DNA of 64,000 nt from the NCBI RefSeq assembly GCF_014207745.1, contig NZ_JACHJB010000002.1, positions 930,001-994,000 of the forward strand. Direction: 5' to 3'. The DNA comes from Nonomuraea muscovyensis. GTDB taxonomy: Bacteria; Actinomycetota; Actinomycetes; Streptosporangiales; Streptosporangiaceae. Below the pieces are notes generated by a model that did no database searches, had not been told where the DNA came from, and saw only the letters and a program-made list of their open reading frames with translations. Shown in pieces: positions 7,766-16,498 of this stretch (position 1 is its first letter; every line of letters begins with the position of its first letter). The position numbers and the translations under genes were made by a program.

Positions 7766-8680
7766 TTACCTCGGCCCGATCGCTCCCCCTTCGCGGATGT
7801 GCGTGCCGCGGGTGCCGGCGATCACGGCCGCGAGCTCGGTCAGAGAGCCGATGCTCGCCGGCCGCCCGGTGGCCCGGGTGAAGGCGCAGGCCGCCTCGAT
7901 CTTCGGCCGCATGGAACCTGCCGCGAACGACATGGCGTCCAGCTCGTCCGGCGAGGCGAGCGCGAGGGGGCGCTCGCGCGGAGTGCCGTAGTCGGCGTAC
8001 ACGTACGGCACGTCGGTCAGGACGACCATCGAGTCGGCCCCGACCTGCTCGGCGAGCAGCGCGGTGACCAGGTCCTTGTCCACCACCCCCTCCACCCCTG
8101 TCCGGTCGGCCGTGACGGGCGCTCCGCCTCCCCCGCCGGCGATCACCACGCACCCGTCGTCCAGCAGGCGCCTGATGATGGGAAGCTCGACGACCCGGAT
8201 CGGACGCGGCGAGGGGACGACGCGCCGCATGCCGAGCTCTTCCTCGGTGAACTCCCAGCCGCGTTCGTCGGCCAGCCGCTTGGCCTCCTCCGCCGGGTAG
8301 TAGGGCCCGATGGGCTTGTCCGGCCGGTCGAAGGCGGGGTCCGCAGCGGACACGACGACCTGGGTGATCAGCGCGCCGACCGGCGTGTCCGGCAGGCGGC
8401 GGCCGATGCTCTGCGCCAGCCAGTAACCGATCATGCCCTGTGTCTCGGCCACCAGCGTGTCCAGGGGGTAACCCCGCTCCAGGGTGGGGTCGTGCTCGCT
8501 CTCCTCGGCCAGCAGCCCCACCTGGGGACCGTTGCCGTGCACGATGAGGAGCTGGTGCCGCTCGGCGACCCACGCGAGCTGTTCGGCGGCGACCGCGATG
8601 TTGCGCTGCTGCGTCGCGGCGTCGGCGCGCTCGCCGCGGTGCAGCAGCGCGTTCCCGCCGACCGCGATGACGATCCTCAC
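7766..8680 (-). CDS. arcC: Carbamate kinase
   Basis: 304 residues, the usual family length. It makes ATP and carbamate from carbamoyl phosphate and ADP, the last, energy-yielding step of the arginine deiminase pathway. Conserved stretches are IVIAVGGNALLHRG at the N-terminus, IVHGNGPQVGLLAE, the VVIAGGGGGAPV loop, VDKDLVTALLAEQVGAD and the C-terminal GSMRPKIEAA. The GTG start overlaps the arcB stop as GTGA, so it is the last gene of a four-gene operon. Confidence 0.93.
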   Translation of the reverse strand: MRIVIAVGGNALLHRGERADAATQQRNIAVAAEQLAWVAERHQLLIVHGNGPQVGLLAEESEHDPTLERGYPLDTLVAETQGMIGYWLAQSIGRRLPDTPVGALITQVVVSAADPAFDRPDKPIGPYYPAEEAKRLADERGWEFTEEELGMRRVVPSPRPIRVVELPIIRRLLDDGCVVIAGGGGGAPVTADRTGVEGVVDKDLVTALLAEQVGADSMVVLTDVPYVYADYGTPRERPLALASPDELDAMSFAAGSMRPKIEAACAFTRATGRPASIGSLTELAAVIAGTRGTHIREGGAIGPR

Positions 8681-9606
8681 AGCGCCCCTGCCAGGCCGCG
8701 GGTGAGCAGTGCCTCGAGTACGGCCTGTGCCGTGGGCAGCCGGTTGGCCGCCTGGCGGAACACCTGGGACGCCGGCCCGTCGATCACCTCGGCCGTCACC
8801 TCCTCGCCTCGGTGGGCGGGCAGGCAGTGCAGGAAGATCGCGCCGGGGCGGGCGGCGGCCATCAGGCCGGCGGTGACCCGGTACGGGGCCAGCGCGGCCA
8901 CGCGGGCGGCTTTCTCCTCCGGCGGGTCGCCCATGGACAGCCACACGTCGGTGTAGACGGCGTCCGCCCCGTGGACCGCCTCGCGGGGGTCGTCGGTGAG
9001 CACCAGTTCCCCTCCGGTGGAGAGCTTCCTGGCCATGGCTTCGACGGCCGGATCGGGCGCGTAGCCGGCCGGGGTGGCCACGGCCATCGAGAGCCCGGCC
9101 AGGGCGGCGGCCTCCATGAGGCTGTGCGTGACGTTGGTCGCCGCGCCGACGTAGGCGATCTTCCGCCCGCGCAGGTCGCCGAAGACCTCACGCAACGTCA
9201 TCAGGTCGGCGAGCGCCTGCAGCGGATGGTGGCCGTCGGTGAGCGCGTTGATCACCGGGACGTGCGCCGCGTGGGCGAAGCTCCGCACCTCCTCGTCGTC
9301 GAAGGTGCGGATGACCACGGCGGCCGTGTACGAGCTGACGACATGGGCGGTGTCGGCGATGGTCTCGCCGCGGCCGAGCTGCAGCTCGGCGGGGCCGACG
9401 GTGAGCGGCGTCCCGCCGAGGCGTACCACGGCGGTCTCGGCGGACAGGCGGGTGCGGGTGGAGGGCTTGGCGAAGTACAGCAGCACGGTCCGGCCGCGCA
9501 GCAGCTCGCCGGAGTCGTGGGGATGCCGCTGGAAGTGGCCGGCGCGGTCGAGCAGGTGGACGAGGGCGTCCGGGGTCAGGTCGGCGATGCGCAGCAGGTC
9601 TTTCAC
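8677..9606 (-). CDS. arcB: Catabolic ornithine carbamoyltransferase
   Basis: 309 residues. It catalyses phosphorolysis of citrulline to ornithine and carbamoyl phosphate when acting in the ADI pathway. The carbamoyl-phosphate site FAKPSTRTRLSAE, the TDGHHPLQALADLMT block and the ornithine-binding HCLPAHRGEEV motif are all present. The catabolic role is inferred from context, between arcA and arcC with GTGA overlaps on both sides; sequence alone does not separate it from anabolic ArgF. Start is the GTG at 9606; longer readings into arcA are only another frame. Confidence 0.9.
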   Translation of the reverse strand: MKDLLRIADLTPDALVHLLDRAGHFQRHPHDSGELLRGRTVLLYFAKPSTRTRLSAETAVVRLGGTPLTVGPAELQLGRGETIADTAHVVSSYTAAVVIRTFDDEEVRSFAHAAHVPVINALTDGHHPLQALADLMTLREVFGDLRGRKIAYVGAATNVTHSLMEAAALAGLSMAVATPAGYAPDPAVEAMARKLSTGGELVLTDDPREAVHGADAVYTDVWLSMGDPPEEKAARVAALAPYRVTAGLMAAARPGAIFLHCLPAHRGEEVTAEVIDGPASQVFRQAANRLPTAQAVLEALLTRGLAGAL

Positions 9607-10778
9607 GACGCGGTCCTTTCGATGGGGCAGCTCATGCAGCGGGGGCCGCCGCGGCCGCGGCCGAGCTCGGCGCCGGGGATGGTGATGACCTCGATGCCGT
9701 GCTTGCGGAGCATGGTGTTGGTGGTGACGTTGCGTTCGTAGGCGACGACCACGCCGGGGGCGATGGCCAGCACGTTGGTGCCGTCGTCCCACTGCTCGCG
9801 CTCGGCCGCCCACACGTCCTGCTCGGCGCGCAGGACGCGGGTCGCGCCGAGCGCCGCGAACAGGTCGTCGTTCTCGCGGACGCGCAGGCCCGGCGTGAGG
9901 GTGAACGAGCGCAGCGGCGGCAGCTCCGGGTAGACCACGAAGACGCGGCGCTCGACCATGGTCATGACGGTGTCCAGGTGCATGAAGGCCCGTTTCCGCG
10001 GCAGGGCGGCGACGATGACCCGGTCGGCGGCCTCCGCCTCGAACAGGCGGCGGGCGAGCAGCTCGATCGCCTGTGGTGTGGTGCGTTCGCTCATCCCCAC
10101 CAGGACCGTGCCGTCGCCGACGACGTGGATGTCGCCACCCTCGATGCTGGCCGGCTGCTCGGCCTCCGCCGGGAACCACAACGGCGCCTGTCCGGCGAAC
10201 AGGGGGTGGAAGGCGTAGACGGCGGCCACGTGCGTGGTCTCGCGGCGGCGGGCCGGTTTGGCCATCGGATGCAGGGACACCCCGCCGTAGATCCAGGCCG
10301 AGGCGTCGCGGGTGAACAGGTGGTTGGGCAGCGGCGGGAGGATGAAGTCGTCCTCGCCGAGCCCGGCCAGGCACAGGCTGTCGGCCGCCAGGCCGAGCTC
10401 GCGCTTGGTCAGCCCGCCGATGAGATGGCGGGTCAGGACGTCCGCCGGCATCGCCTCCAGCTCCCGGCGCAGCGGCGGCGCGAGCGTGGGGCCGAAGGCG
10501 GGCTCGGTGACCACCCGGTCCAGCACCCACGCCCGGGCTTCGGCCAGCTTGAGCGTCTCGGCCAGCAGCTCGTCGAACAGGTGGACGGTCACGCCACGCT
10601 CGCGCAGGGCGTCGGCGAAGGCGTCGTGCTCCTGGCGGGCCCGCTTGACCCACAGCACGTCGTCGAAGAGGAGTTCATCGCAGTTGGACGGCGTGAGCCG
10701 CATCAGCTCCAGCCCGGGGCGGTGCAGGATGACCTGCCGAAGCGTGCCCACCTCGCTGTCAACGTGAAACACGCTCAT
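9603..10778 (-). CDS. arcA: Arginine deiminase
   Basis: 391 residues; converts arginine to citrulline and ammonia. The whole catalytic set is visible: FDDVLWV near the N-terminus, LFTRDASAWIYGG, EGGDIHVVGDGTVLVGMSER, FMHLDTVMTM, and the C-terminal nucleophile loop GRGRGGPRCMSCPIER with the active Cys at about residue 384. The ATG overlaps the antiporter stop, and its own stop overlaps arcB. Under oxygen limitation such operons give one ATP per arginine and raise pH. Confidence 0.95.
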   Translation of the reverse strand: MSVFHVDSEVGTLRQVILHRPGLELMRLTPSNCDELLFDDVLWVKRARQEHDAFADALRERGVTVHLFDELLAETLKLAEARAWVLDRVVTEPAFGPTLAPPLRRELEAMPADVLTRHLIGGLTKRELGLAADSLCLAGLGEDDFILPPLPNHLFTRDASAWIYGGVSLHPMAKPARRRETTHVAAVYAFHPLFAGQAPLWFPAEAEQPASIEGGDIHVVGDGTVLVGMSERTTPQAIELLARRLFEAEAADRVIVAALPRKRAFMHLDTVMTMVERRVFVVYPELPPLRSFTLTPGLRVRENDDLFAALGATRVLRAEQDVWAAEREQWDDGTNVLAIAPGVVVAYERNVTTNTMLRKHGIEVITIPGAELGRGRGGPRCMSCPIERTAS

Positions 10779-12124
10779 GCCGCCTTCCTGTCGATGCTGA
10801 CACTGTCGTCACGGTCGCGATACTTCAGCCACACGTACACCGGGACGCCGGCGAGCATCAGCAGCGTGCCCTTGTAGACGACCTCGTAGCCGGATCCGGC
10901 GATGGTCCACAGCGCGTAGCCGAACGCCACGACGGCGATCGTGCCGTCGACCGTGAGCCGCCTGCCGGAGAAGCGCTCCCGGTCGGTGAGGGCCAGCAGG
11001 AGCTGCGCCGCCGCCGCGTAGGCGTACGGGATCAAAGTGGTGAGCGTGGCCAGCAGGATCACGAAGTTGAACTGCTCGACCAGGCCCGCGTTGTAGTTCA
11101 GCAGCATCAACCCGGTGACCAGGACACTGGAGACGACCAGCCCCACGGCCGGAGTGCCCCAGCGCGAGGTCTTGGCGAACACCCGCGGGAACAGCCCGTC
11201 GCGGGCCGCGGCCAGCGGGACCTGGCCCTGCAGCATGATCCAGCCGTTGAGCGCGCCGAACGCGCTGACGATCGCTCCGATCGCGACCGCGGTGCCGGCC
11301 CAGCCGCCGAACATCGCCTCGGCGGCGTCCGCGAACGGCGCCGTGGACTCGATCAGCAGCGCACGGGGCACGGCGGCGAACACCGCGACGGTGCCCAGGA
11401 TGTAGACGGCCGCGGTGGCGATCGTGCCGATGACGGTGGCGCGCGGGATCGTTCGCTCCGGGTCCTCGACGTCCTCGGCGGGGACAGTGGCCGACTCGAT
11501 GCCGATGAACGCCCACAGGGTCAGCGTGGCGGCGGCCGTGACGGCCCCGAACGTGCTCTGGCCGCTCGGGTTGAACGGGGTGAAGTCGGCGGCGTCGATG
11601 AAGAACGGCGCGGCCACGGCCAGTCCGACCAGCGGCAGGAGCTTGGCGACGGTGGTGACGGCCTGGATCCAGCCGCCAAGGCGTACTCCCCGGACGTTGA
11701 CGGCGGTCAGCAGCCAGATCGCCGCCAGCGCCACGCTCGCGGCCGCCAGGGCGGTGTCGGCGAGCCCGGGCCAGAAGTAGCCGAGGTAGCTGACGAACGC
11801 CACTGCGATGGCGGCGTTGCCCACCCACACCGCGATCCAGTAGCCCCACGCGGTCTGAAAGCCGATGAAGTCACCGAAGGCGCGGCGGGCGTAGGCGTAC
11901 GGGCCGCCCGTCTGGGGGTAGGCGCGGCCGAGCCGGGCGAAGACCATCGCCAGCAGCAGCGCTCCGGTCGCGGTGAGCGCCCAGGCGAGCAGGCTCGCAC
12001 TGCCGAAGGTGGCCAGCGACGCGGGCAGGAGGAACACCCCTGAGCCGATCATGTTGCCGACGACCAGCGCGGTCGCCATCCACGGCCCCAGCTTGCGGCG
12101 TCGTGGTAACGCGGTGACGGACAT
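10775..12124 (-). CDS. APC-family arginine/ornithine-type antiporter
   Basis: 449 residues with about 12 membrane helices. The first helix carries the amino-acid/polyamine antiporter signature GNMIGSGVFLLPASLA seen in AdiC, PotE and ArcD-like carriers, and the sixth helix region carries LWAFIGIESATVPAEDV. As first gene of the arc operon it most likely exchanges external arginine for internal ornithine; this substrate pair is inferred from position. A DevR/DosR-like box lies about 85 bp upstream of the start. Confidence 0.88.
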   Translation of the reverse strand: MSVTALPRRRKLGPWMATALVVGNMIGSGVFLLPASLATFGSASLLAWALTATGALLLAMVFARLGRAYPQTGGPYAYARRAFGDFIGFQTAWGYWIAVWVGNAAIAVAFVSYLGYFWPGLADTALAAASVALAAIWLLTAVNVRGVRLGGWIQAVTTVAKLLPLVGLAVAAPFFIDAADFTPFNPSGQSTFGAVTAAATLTLWAFIGIESATVPAEDVEDPERTIPRATVIGTIATAAVYILGTVAVFAAVPRALLIESTAPFADAAEAMFGGWAGTAVAIGAIVSAFGALNGWIMLQGQVPLAAARDGLFPRVFAKTSRWGTPAVGLVVSSVLVTGLMLLNYNAGLVEQFNFVILLATLTTLIPYAYAAAAQLLLALTDRERFSGRRLTVDGTIAVVAFGYALWTIAGSGYEVVYKGTLLMLAGVPVYVWLKYRDRDDSVSIDRKAA

Positions 12125-12207
12125 GGTGGGATCCCCTCTCGTATGATCACCGCCAGCACATCAATCCGGGGCGGTCGGGGGATCGAGGCTTATGCCACTG
12201 ATGCGCC

Positions 12208-12221
12208 AGGACCTTGGTCCT
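12208..12221. promoter_or_regulatory. DevR/DosR-like box upstream of the arc operon
   Basis: AGGAC-CTTG-GTCCT, a symmetric 5+4+5 palindrome, about 85 bp before the antiporter start. It would place the whole arginine deiminase operon under a hypoxia/redox response regulator. Confidence 0.6.
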
Positions 12222-12253
12222 CTGTCCGTGCCAGGGGGCGCGCTGTCGAGGCG

Positions 12254-13588
12254 TCAGCTCATCGCGGCGAACTCTTCCTCCAGCGCGCGAGTGAGGCACG
12301 GCACGTCAGGCACGCGCTCCGCGTCGGCCACGATGGTGACGACCAGGCTTCCGGCGTAGGACAGCACGCTGAAGGCGACGGTCACGTTCCCCCGGACGAG
12401 CGAGATCGGAATGATCGTTTCCACCCTTGCGCCGTCGAAGAACAACGGCTCCTCAGGTCCTCGCACGTTGGTGACGACGGTATGAATCAGATTCTGGTGC
12501 TGGAGAAGCCAGCCCATGAGGTGCACGCGGGCAAGGATTGCGCCCACTCTGGCGAGCAGGTGGGACGAGGCTCCCGGGGTCGTGGACTTCCTGGCCCGGG
12601 TGATCGTCGCGGTGCGTTCGAGTCGTTGCCCCAGAGCGCCTCGGGTGGGCAGGCGGAGTGGCATGACGCCGACCTGGTTGCCGAGCCGGGCAGTGGTGGC
12701 GGATGCCCGTGCCGACACCGGCACGGAGACCACCAGATCGGGGATGCTCTCTCCACGGCGGGCCAGCAGCGTGCGCACCGCACCGGTGATCGCGGCGAGC
12801 ACGGCGTCGTTGACCGTACCGCCATGGACGTGCGCGAACCGGCGGACGTCGGCCAGGCTCGCGGTGACAGTCAGCAGCCGCTGACGCACACCTGCGGGCG
12901 CGTTCAACGAACAGCGCGTCAACGGCCGCGGGGCTCCCAACTCGGCGGCGGCGCGCCTGACGGCCGGCCACGCCCGGGGCAGGCCGGTGAGCGCGCGCAG
13001 CCGGGTTCTCCACGCGTCGGCGGCGAGCCGGCGACGGGATGGCGCGGGGACGGGGAACGCTCGCGGCGCCGGCGCCGCCATCCCGTCGACCAGGCGGCCG
13101 AGCACGGCCAGACCGCCGATGCCGTCGGCGAGCACGTGGTGGAAGCAGACGATCATGCCGATCCGGCCATCGGCCAGACCTGTCACCAGGGTGATCGACC
13201 ACAGGGGCCGGGACGCGTCCAGCGGCCGGCCGATCGTCGTGGCGGCAAGGTCGAGCAGTACGTCCTCGCCACCCGGTGACGGGCACACCGCGGTGTGGAT
13301 GTGGTGGTCCGGGTCGAACGCCGCGTCGTCGATCCACAGCGGCCGGCCGCAGCCGAGCGGGGTGGGGACCAGCCGCTGGCGGAGCCGCGGCACCGCGCAG
13401 ACCCGCTCGGCGATCGACCGTCGCACCCGCGTCAGGTCGAAGCCCGGCCCCGCGTCCAGGATCAGGCAGGCGCCGACCTGCATGGGGACGGGACCGATGT
13501 CGACGGCCAGATTGAACACGTCGCCCACGCCGGCCCGATCCTCATCGAGCCGGGCGAGCGTCTCCTCGTGCAGTTGAGCATCACTCAT
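12254..13588 (-). CDS. WS/DGAT acyltransferase (wax ester / triacylglycerol synthase)
   Basis: 444 residues, the normal length. It transfers acyl groups from acyl-CoA to long-chain alcohol or diacylglycerol at the membrane face. The active-site H-H-x-x-x-D-G is complete as FHHVLADG (His150/His151 to Gly156) and the PLW motif precedes it (RPLWS). The C-terminal WES_acyltransf domain has TNVRGPEEPLFFDGARV and an LSYAGSL motif. Related tgs genes in mycobacteria belong to the dormancy regulon, which agrees with the boxes around it. It begins 386 bp from the divergent CBS protein gene. Confidence 0.9.
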   Translation of the reverse strand: MSDAQLHEETLARLDEDRAGVGDVFNLAVDIGPVPMQVGACLILDAGPGFDLTRVRRSIAERVCAVPRLRQRLVPTPLGCGRPLWIDDAAFDPDHHIHTAVCPSPGGEDVLLDLAATTIGRPLDASRPLWSITLVTGLADGRIGMIVCFHHVLADGIGGLAVLGRLVDGMAAPAPRAFPVPAPSRRRLAADAWRTRLRALTGLPRAWPAVRRAAAELGAPRPLTRCSLNAPAGVRQRLLTVTASLADVRRFAHVHGGTVNDAVLAAITGAVRTLLARRGESIPDLVVSVPVSARASATTARLGNQVGVMPLRLPTRGALGQRLERTATITRARKSTTPGASSHLLARVGAILARVHLMGWLLQHQNLIHTVVTNVRGPEEPLFFDGARVETIIPISLVRGNVTVAFSVLSYAGSLVVTIVADAERVPDVPCLTRALEEEFAAMS

Positions 13589-13636
13589 CGGAGCCTCCCG
13601 GCCCAGCCGCCCGCACCAGGGACGTCATCGACCGCT

Positions 13637-13732
13637 TCAGATCATGACCAGGTCCAGCGGGTTGTCCAGCAGGTGGATCTGCCCCACCGACAGGTGGTTC
13701 GCGGCACGCCGGTAGGCGTCGATGTGCTGCAT
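13637..13732 (-). pseudogene. Phosphoketolase N-terminal fragment
   Basis: A 31-residue frame reads MQHIDAYRRAANHLSVGQI then HLLDNPLDLVMI and stops. This copies the highly conserved start of D-xylulose-5-phosphate/fructose-6-phosphate phosphoketolase (the [22 protein letters not shown] region). The remaining roughly 760 codons are absent and the frame leaves the family right after DNPL. It is a scrap of a lost xfp gene on the same strand as the WS/DGAT gene. Confidence 0.7.
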
Positions 13733-13777
13733 CGTCGTCATGATGCAGATCATGTCCGCATCCGTCCCCGCGCCCTA

Positions 13778-13914
13778 GGGGCGTTGGTCCCGTACTTCGT
13801 GGACCACACGGTTCCGGTTCGTCGCCTCCTCGCCGAATGCCGGACCTCACGCTGGTACGAGCTTCCGGGACCTTCTGCGTTCCAAAAGTCCAGGTGCCCA
13901 AGGGCTTCCGTCCC
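13778..13914. promoter_or_regulatory. Cluster of imperfect DevR/DosR-like boxes before the CBS protein gene
   Basis: GGGGC-GTTG-GTCCC at 13778-13791 fits the 5+4+5 pattern with one mismatch. Half-site GGGAC-CTTC lies at 13867-13875, and GGGCTTCCGTCCC at 13902-13914 is a shortened version. They lie between the divergent WS/DGAT and CBS-BON genes and could serve either. Confidence 0.45.
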
Positions 13915-13973
13915 TACGAATCGGCCCGAGACGGCGATGTGATGGAGGGGAGAACCGAAAAAGGAGGACCATG

Positions 13974-14687
13974 ATGCGGATCACGGTGAGAGAGGTCATG
14001 ACCGCGCAGGTGACCTCGGTCAAGGCGGACACTCCGTTCAAGGACGTCGCCGAGGTGCTGGTGACGAACGCGATCAGCGCCGTGCCCGTGGTGGATGAGG
14101 ACGGCCGGGTCGTCGGCGTCGTCTCCGAGGGAGACCTGATGCGCAAGGAGGAGTTCCGGGAGCAGTACTGCGGCGAGAGCTACCAGCCGCCGCTGCGCGC
14201 CCGGCTGCGCCGCCGCGTCACCGGCCAAGGTGAAGCGGACGGCAGGAAGGCGGCGGGGCATACCGCCGCGGACTTGATGGCCACGCCCGCGGTGACGGTC
14301 CCCGCGTCCGCCTCCACCGTCAGGGCCGCCCGCGTCATGGACGAGAGCGGCGTCAAGCGGCTGGTCGTCGTCGACGCCGAGGGCAGGCTGCAGGGCATCG
14401 TCAGCCGGCGGGACCTGCTCAGGATGTACCTGCGCGACGACGACGAGCTCCGGCGCCGCGTCGTCGAGGGGATCCCGGCGCATGCCAGGTGGAACGATCG
14501 CGACGGGATCATCGTCGAGGTCCGCGACGGCATCGTCACGCTGTCCGGATACCCGGGTCGACGCAGCGAGGCGGCCGCCGCCGTCCACGCGGCCGAACGG
14601 CTCGACGGAGTCGTCGACGTCCAGGGGGCCTTCGACTGGCGGGAGGACGACATCCTGGAGCTGCCCTTCACGTGGGACCGTCCCTGA
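13974..14687 (+). CDS. CBS-CBS-BON domain protein
   Basis: About 237 residues. Two CBS domains form a Bateman module: residues 1-55 (VREVMTAQVTSVKADTPFKD, AVPVVDEDGRVVGVVSEGDL) and about 90-150 (ADLMATPAVTVPASAS, RLVVVDAEGRLQGIVSRRDL). A C-terminal BON domain follows (DGIIVEVRDGIVTLSGYPG). CBS pairs bind adenosyl ligands; the BON part may contact membranes or polymers. The partner enzyme is not known. AAAGGAGG precedes two ATGs; the second (13974) has the better spacing. CBS-domain proteins are common in DosR/OsdR-type regulons, in line with the upstream boxes. Confidence 0.88.
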   Translation: MRITVREVMTAQVTSVKADTPFKDVAEVLVTNAISAVPVVDEDGRVVGVVSEGDLMRKEEFREQYCGESYQPPLRARLRRRVTGQGEADGRKAAGHTAADLMATPAVTVPASASTVRAARVMDESGVKRLVVVDAEGRLQGIVSRRDLLRMYLRDDDELRRRVVEGIPAHARWNDRDGIIVEVRDGIVTLSGYPGRRSEAAAAVHAAERLDGVVDVQGAFDWREDDILELPFTWDRP

Positions 14688-14944
14688 GTCCCCGCGCCGG
14701 ATCACCCGGGGACGGCGGCGCGAACCAGCTCGGTGATGATCTCCGGGCGGATGCGGATCACCTGCCCCCTCTCCCCCGCCACCCACGGCTGGGGACGCGC
14801 TCAGAACGGTCCCCGGGTTGAAGCGGACATCAGACAGTCCACTGCGGACGGTCCTTTGAGCTTTCGGCCGTTCATGCCGCCGGAGCGCCTGTCGTACCGC
14901 ACATCACCGCATCAGCATGCTGGAGGCACGGCACCGAACGGGGT

Positions 14945-16498
14945 CTAACGTCCTTCCTTGAGGGCGAGGACCGCGCCGCCGGCCAGCGTCCAGGCCGCCA
15001 CCACGGCGAGATCCGTCCAGGGCCACGGCCGGCCCGCCGGATCCAGCACGGCCAGGAGCGTGTGGGAGATGTGCTTGAGCGGGAAGACGTCGCCGATCGT
15101 ACGCAGCACCCCGGGCAGTTCCCCGCCGATGACGAACACGTCGGAGACGAAGGCCAGCGGCAGGAAGGTGCCCAGTGTGACCGCGTTCGCGGTCTGCTGC
15201 TTGGTCACGAACGCCACCACGAGAGCACCGAAGACGGCGAAGCACGCGCCCCCGAGCACGATCGCGGCGAGCATCCCGGGGATCATGGCCGGTTCGATCG
15301 TGACGTCGTACCCGAGCGCGGCGACCAGCGCCAGCACGATCGCGGTGGCCACGGTGACGAGGAGCGCGGTGGTCAGATAGCCCGCGTGGTAGGCCCAGCG
15401 CGGGAGCGGCGTGCCGGTCAGCCGCTTGAGCACGCCGCGCTCGCGGTCGCCGGCGACGGCTTCGGCGATGTTGACGTACGACGCGACCCCCACCGTGTAC
15501 GTGATCATCGCGGCGAGCATGAACACCGGCAGCCGGACACCCGAGACCCGGGCCTCGCCGAAGATCAGCGAGATGAGCGCCAGGAGCAGCACCGGCAGGA
15601 TCACCGTGAAGAACGCCGTGGACAGGTCACGGCGCAGCCGGATCACCGCGTGCCCCGCCTGACCGGCCAGGAGCCGCCACGGCGCCGGCCGGCCCTCCCG
15701 TCGCGCAACGCGTCCGCGCGCCGCCCGGCCGGTTGTCGTCCGAGCCGGGGGCCGTTCCCAGCGGAAGCGCCACACGGCCACGGCGGCGCCGCCGATCCCC
15801 CACGCCGCGAGCACCGCCAGGTGATCGCCGTAGAAACCGGACCCGGTCAGGAACGGGTTGAGGTCGTCGCGGACGGCGTTGCCGAGGTGCCGCAGCGGGA
15901 ACACCCAGCCCACCGTGTCCAGCCAGGCCGGCAACCGGGCACCGATCAGGATGATGTCGGAGATGAACGCCAGTGCCAGCAGCAGCCCGGTGCCGATCAA
16001 CTGCACCGCCGCCGCGCTGCGCACCAGCGCGACCACGGCGAAGCCGAGCGCGGTGAAGCAGAACGCTCCCAGCAGCAAAGTGACCAGCAGCGCGGGCAGC
16101 GTCCGCCACACCATCTGCAGATCGTAGAAGACCACACCCACCACCAGCAGCACGGCGACCGTCGCCGCCGCGATCACGAGCGACGCGCCCACCAGCCCGG
16201 CCAGCACGGCCCAGGCGGGCACCGGCGTGCCGCGCAGCCGCTTCAGCCAGCCGCGGTCGCGAAGGTCGGCCAGGTGAATGGCGAGGGCGCCGAAGCACCC
16301 CTGCGCCACGCCGAACACGGCCATGACCGGGATGACGAACTGCATCACCCGCACGCCCGTCCGGGGCTCGACGACCTGGTTGCCCACCGCGGCACCCACG
16401 ATCACCGCCATCAGCAGCGGCATCGCGACGGTGAAGCCGGCCGCGATCGGCGTGCGGAAGAAGGATCGGGTCTCGTGCCAGACCAGCCTGCCGATCAT
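14945..16498 (-). CDS. ABC-2 type exporter permease, two fused membrane halves
   Basis: 517 residues made of two homologous ABC-2 membrane domains in tandem, each with about six helices. The repeat is clear from RDRGWLKRLRGTPVPAW in the first half and GDRERGVLKRLTGTPLPRW in the second, and from DTVGWVFPLRHLGNAV against RTIGDVFPLKHISHTL. One polypeptide can thus replace the usual permease dimer. Its start overlaps the stop of the ATPase gene (ATGA), so the two are co-translated. Substrate unknown; such pairs export drugs, lipids or antibiotics. Confidence 0.88.
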   Translation of the reverse strand: MIGRLVWHETRSFFRTPIAAGFTVAMPLLMAVIVGAAVGNQVVEPRTGVRVMQFVIPVMAVFGVAQGCFGALAIHLADLRDRGWLKRLRGTPVPAWAVLAGLVGASLVIAAATVAVLLVVGVVFYDLQMVWRTLPALLVTLLLGAFCFTALGFAVVALVRSAAAVQLIGTGLLLALAFISDIILIGARLPAWLDTVGWVFPLRHLGNAVRDDLNPFLTGSGFYGDHLAVLAAWGIGGAAVAVWRFRWERPPARTTTGRAARGRVARREGRPAPWRLLAGQAGHAVIRLRRDLSTAFFTVILPVLLLALISLIFGEARVSGVRLPVFMLAAMITYTVGVASYVNIAEAVAGDRERGVLKRLTGTPLPRWAYHAGYLTTALLVTVATAIVLALVAALGYDVTIEPAMIPGMLAAIVLGGACFAVFGALVVAFVTKQQTANAVTLGTFLPLAFVSDVFVIGGELPGVLRTIGDVFPLKHISHTLLAVLDPAGRPWPWTDLAVVAAWTLAGGAVLALKEGR

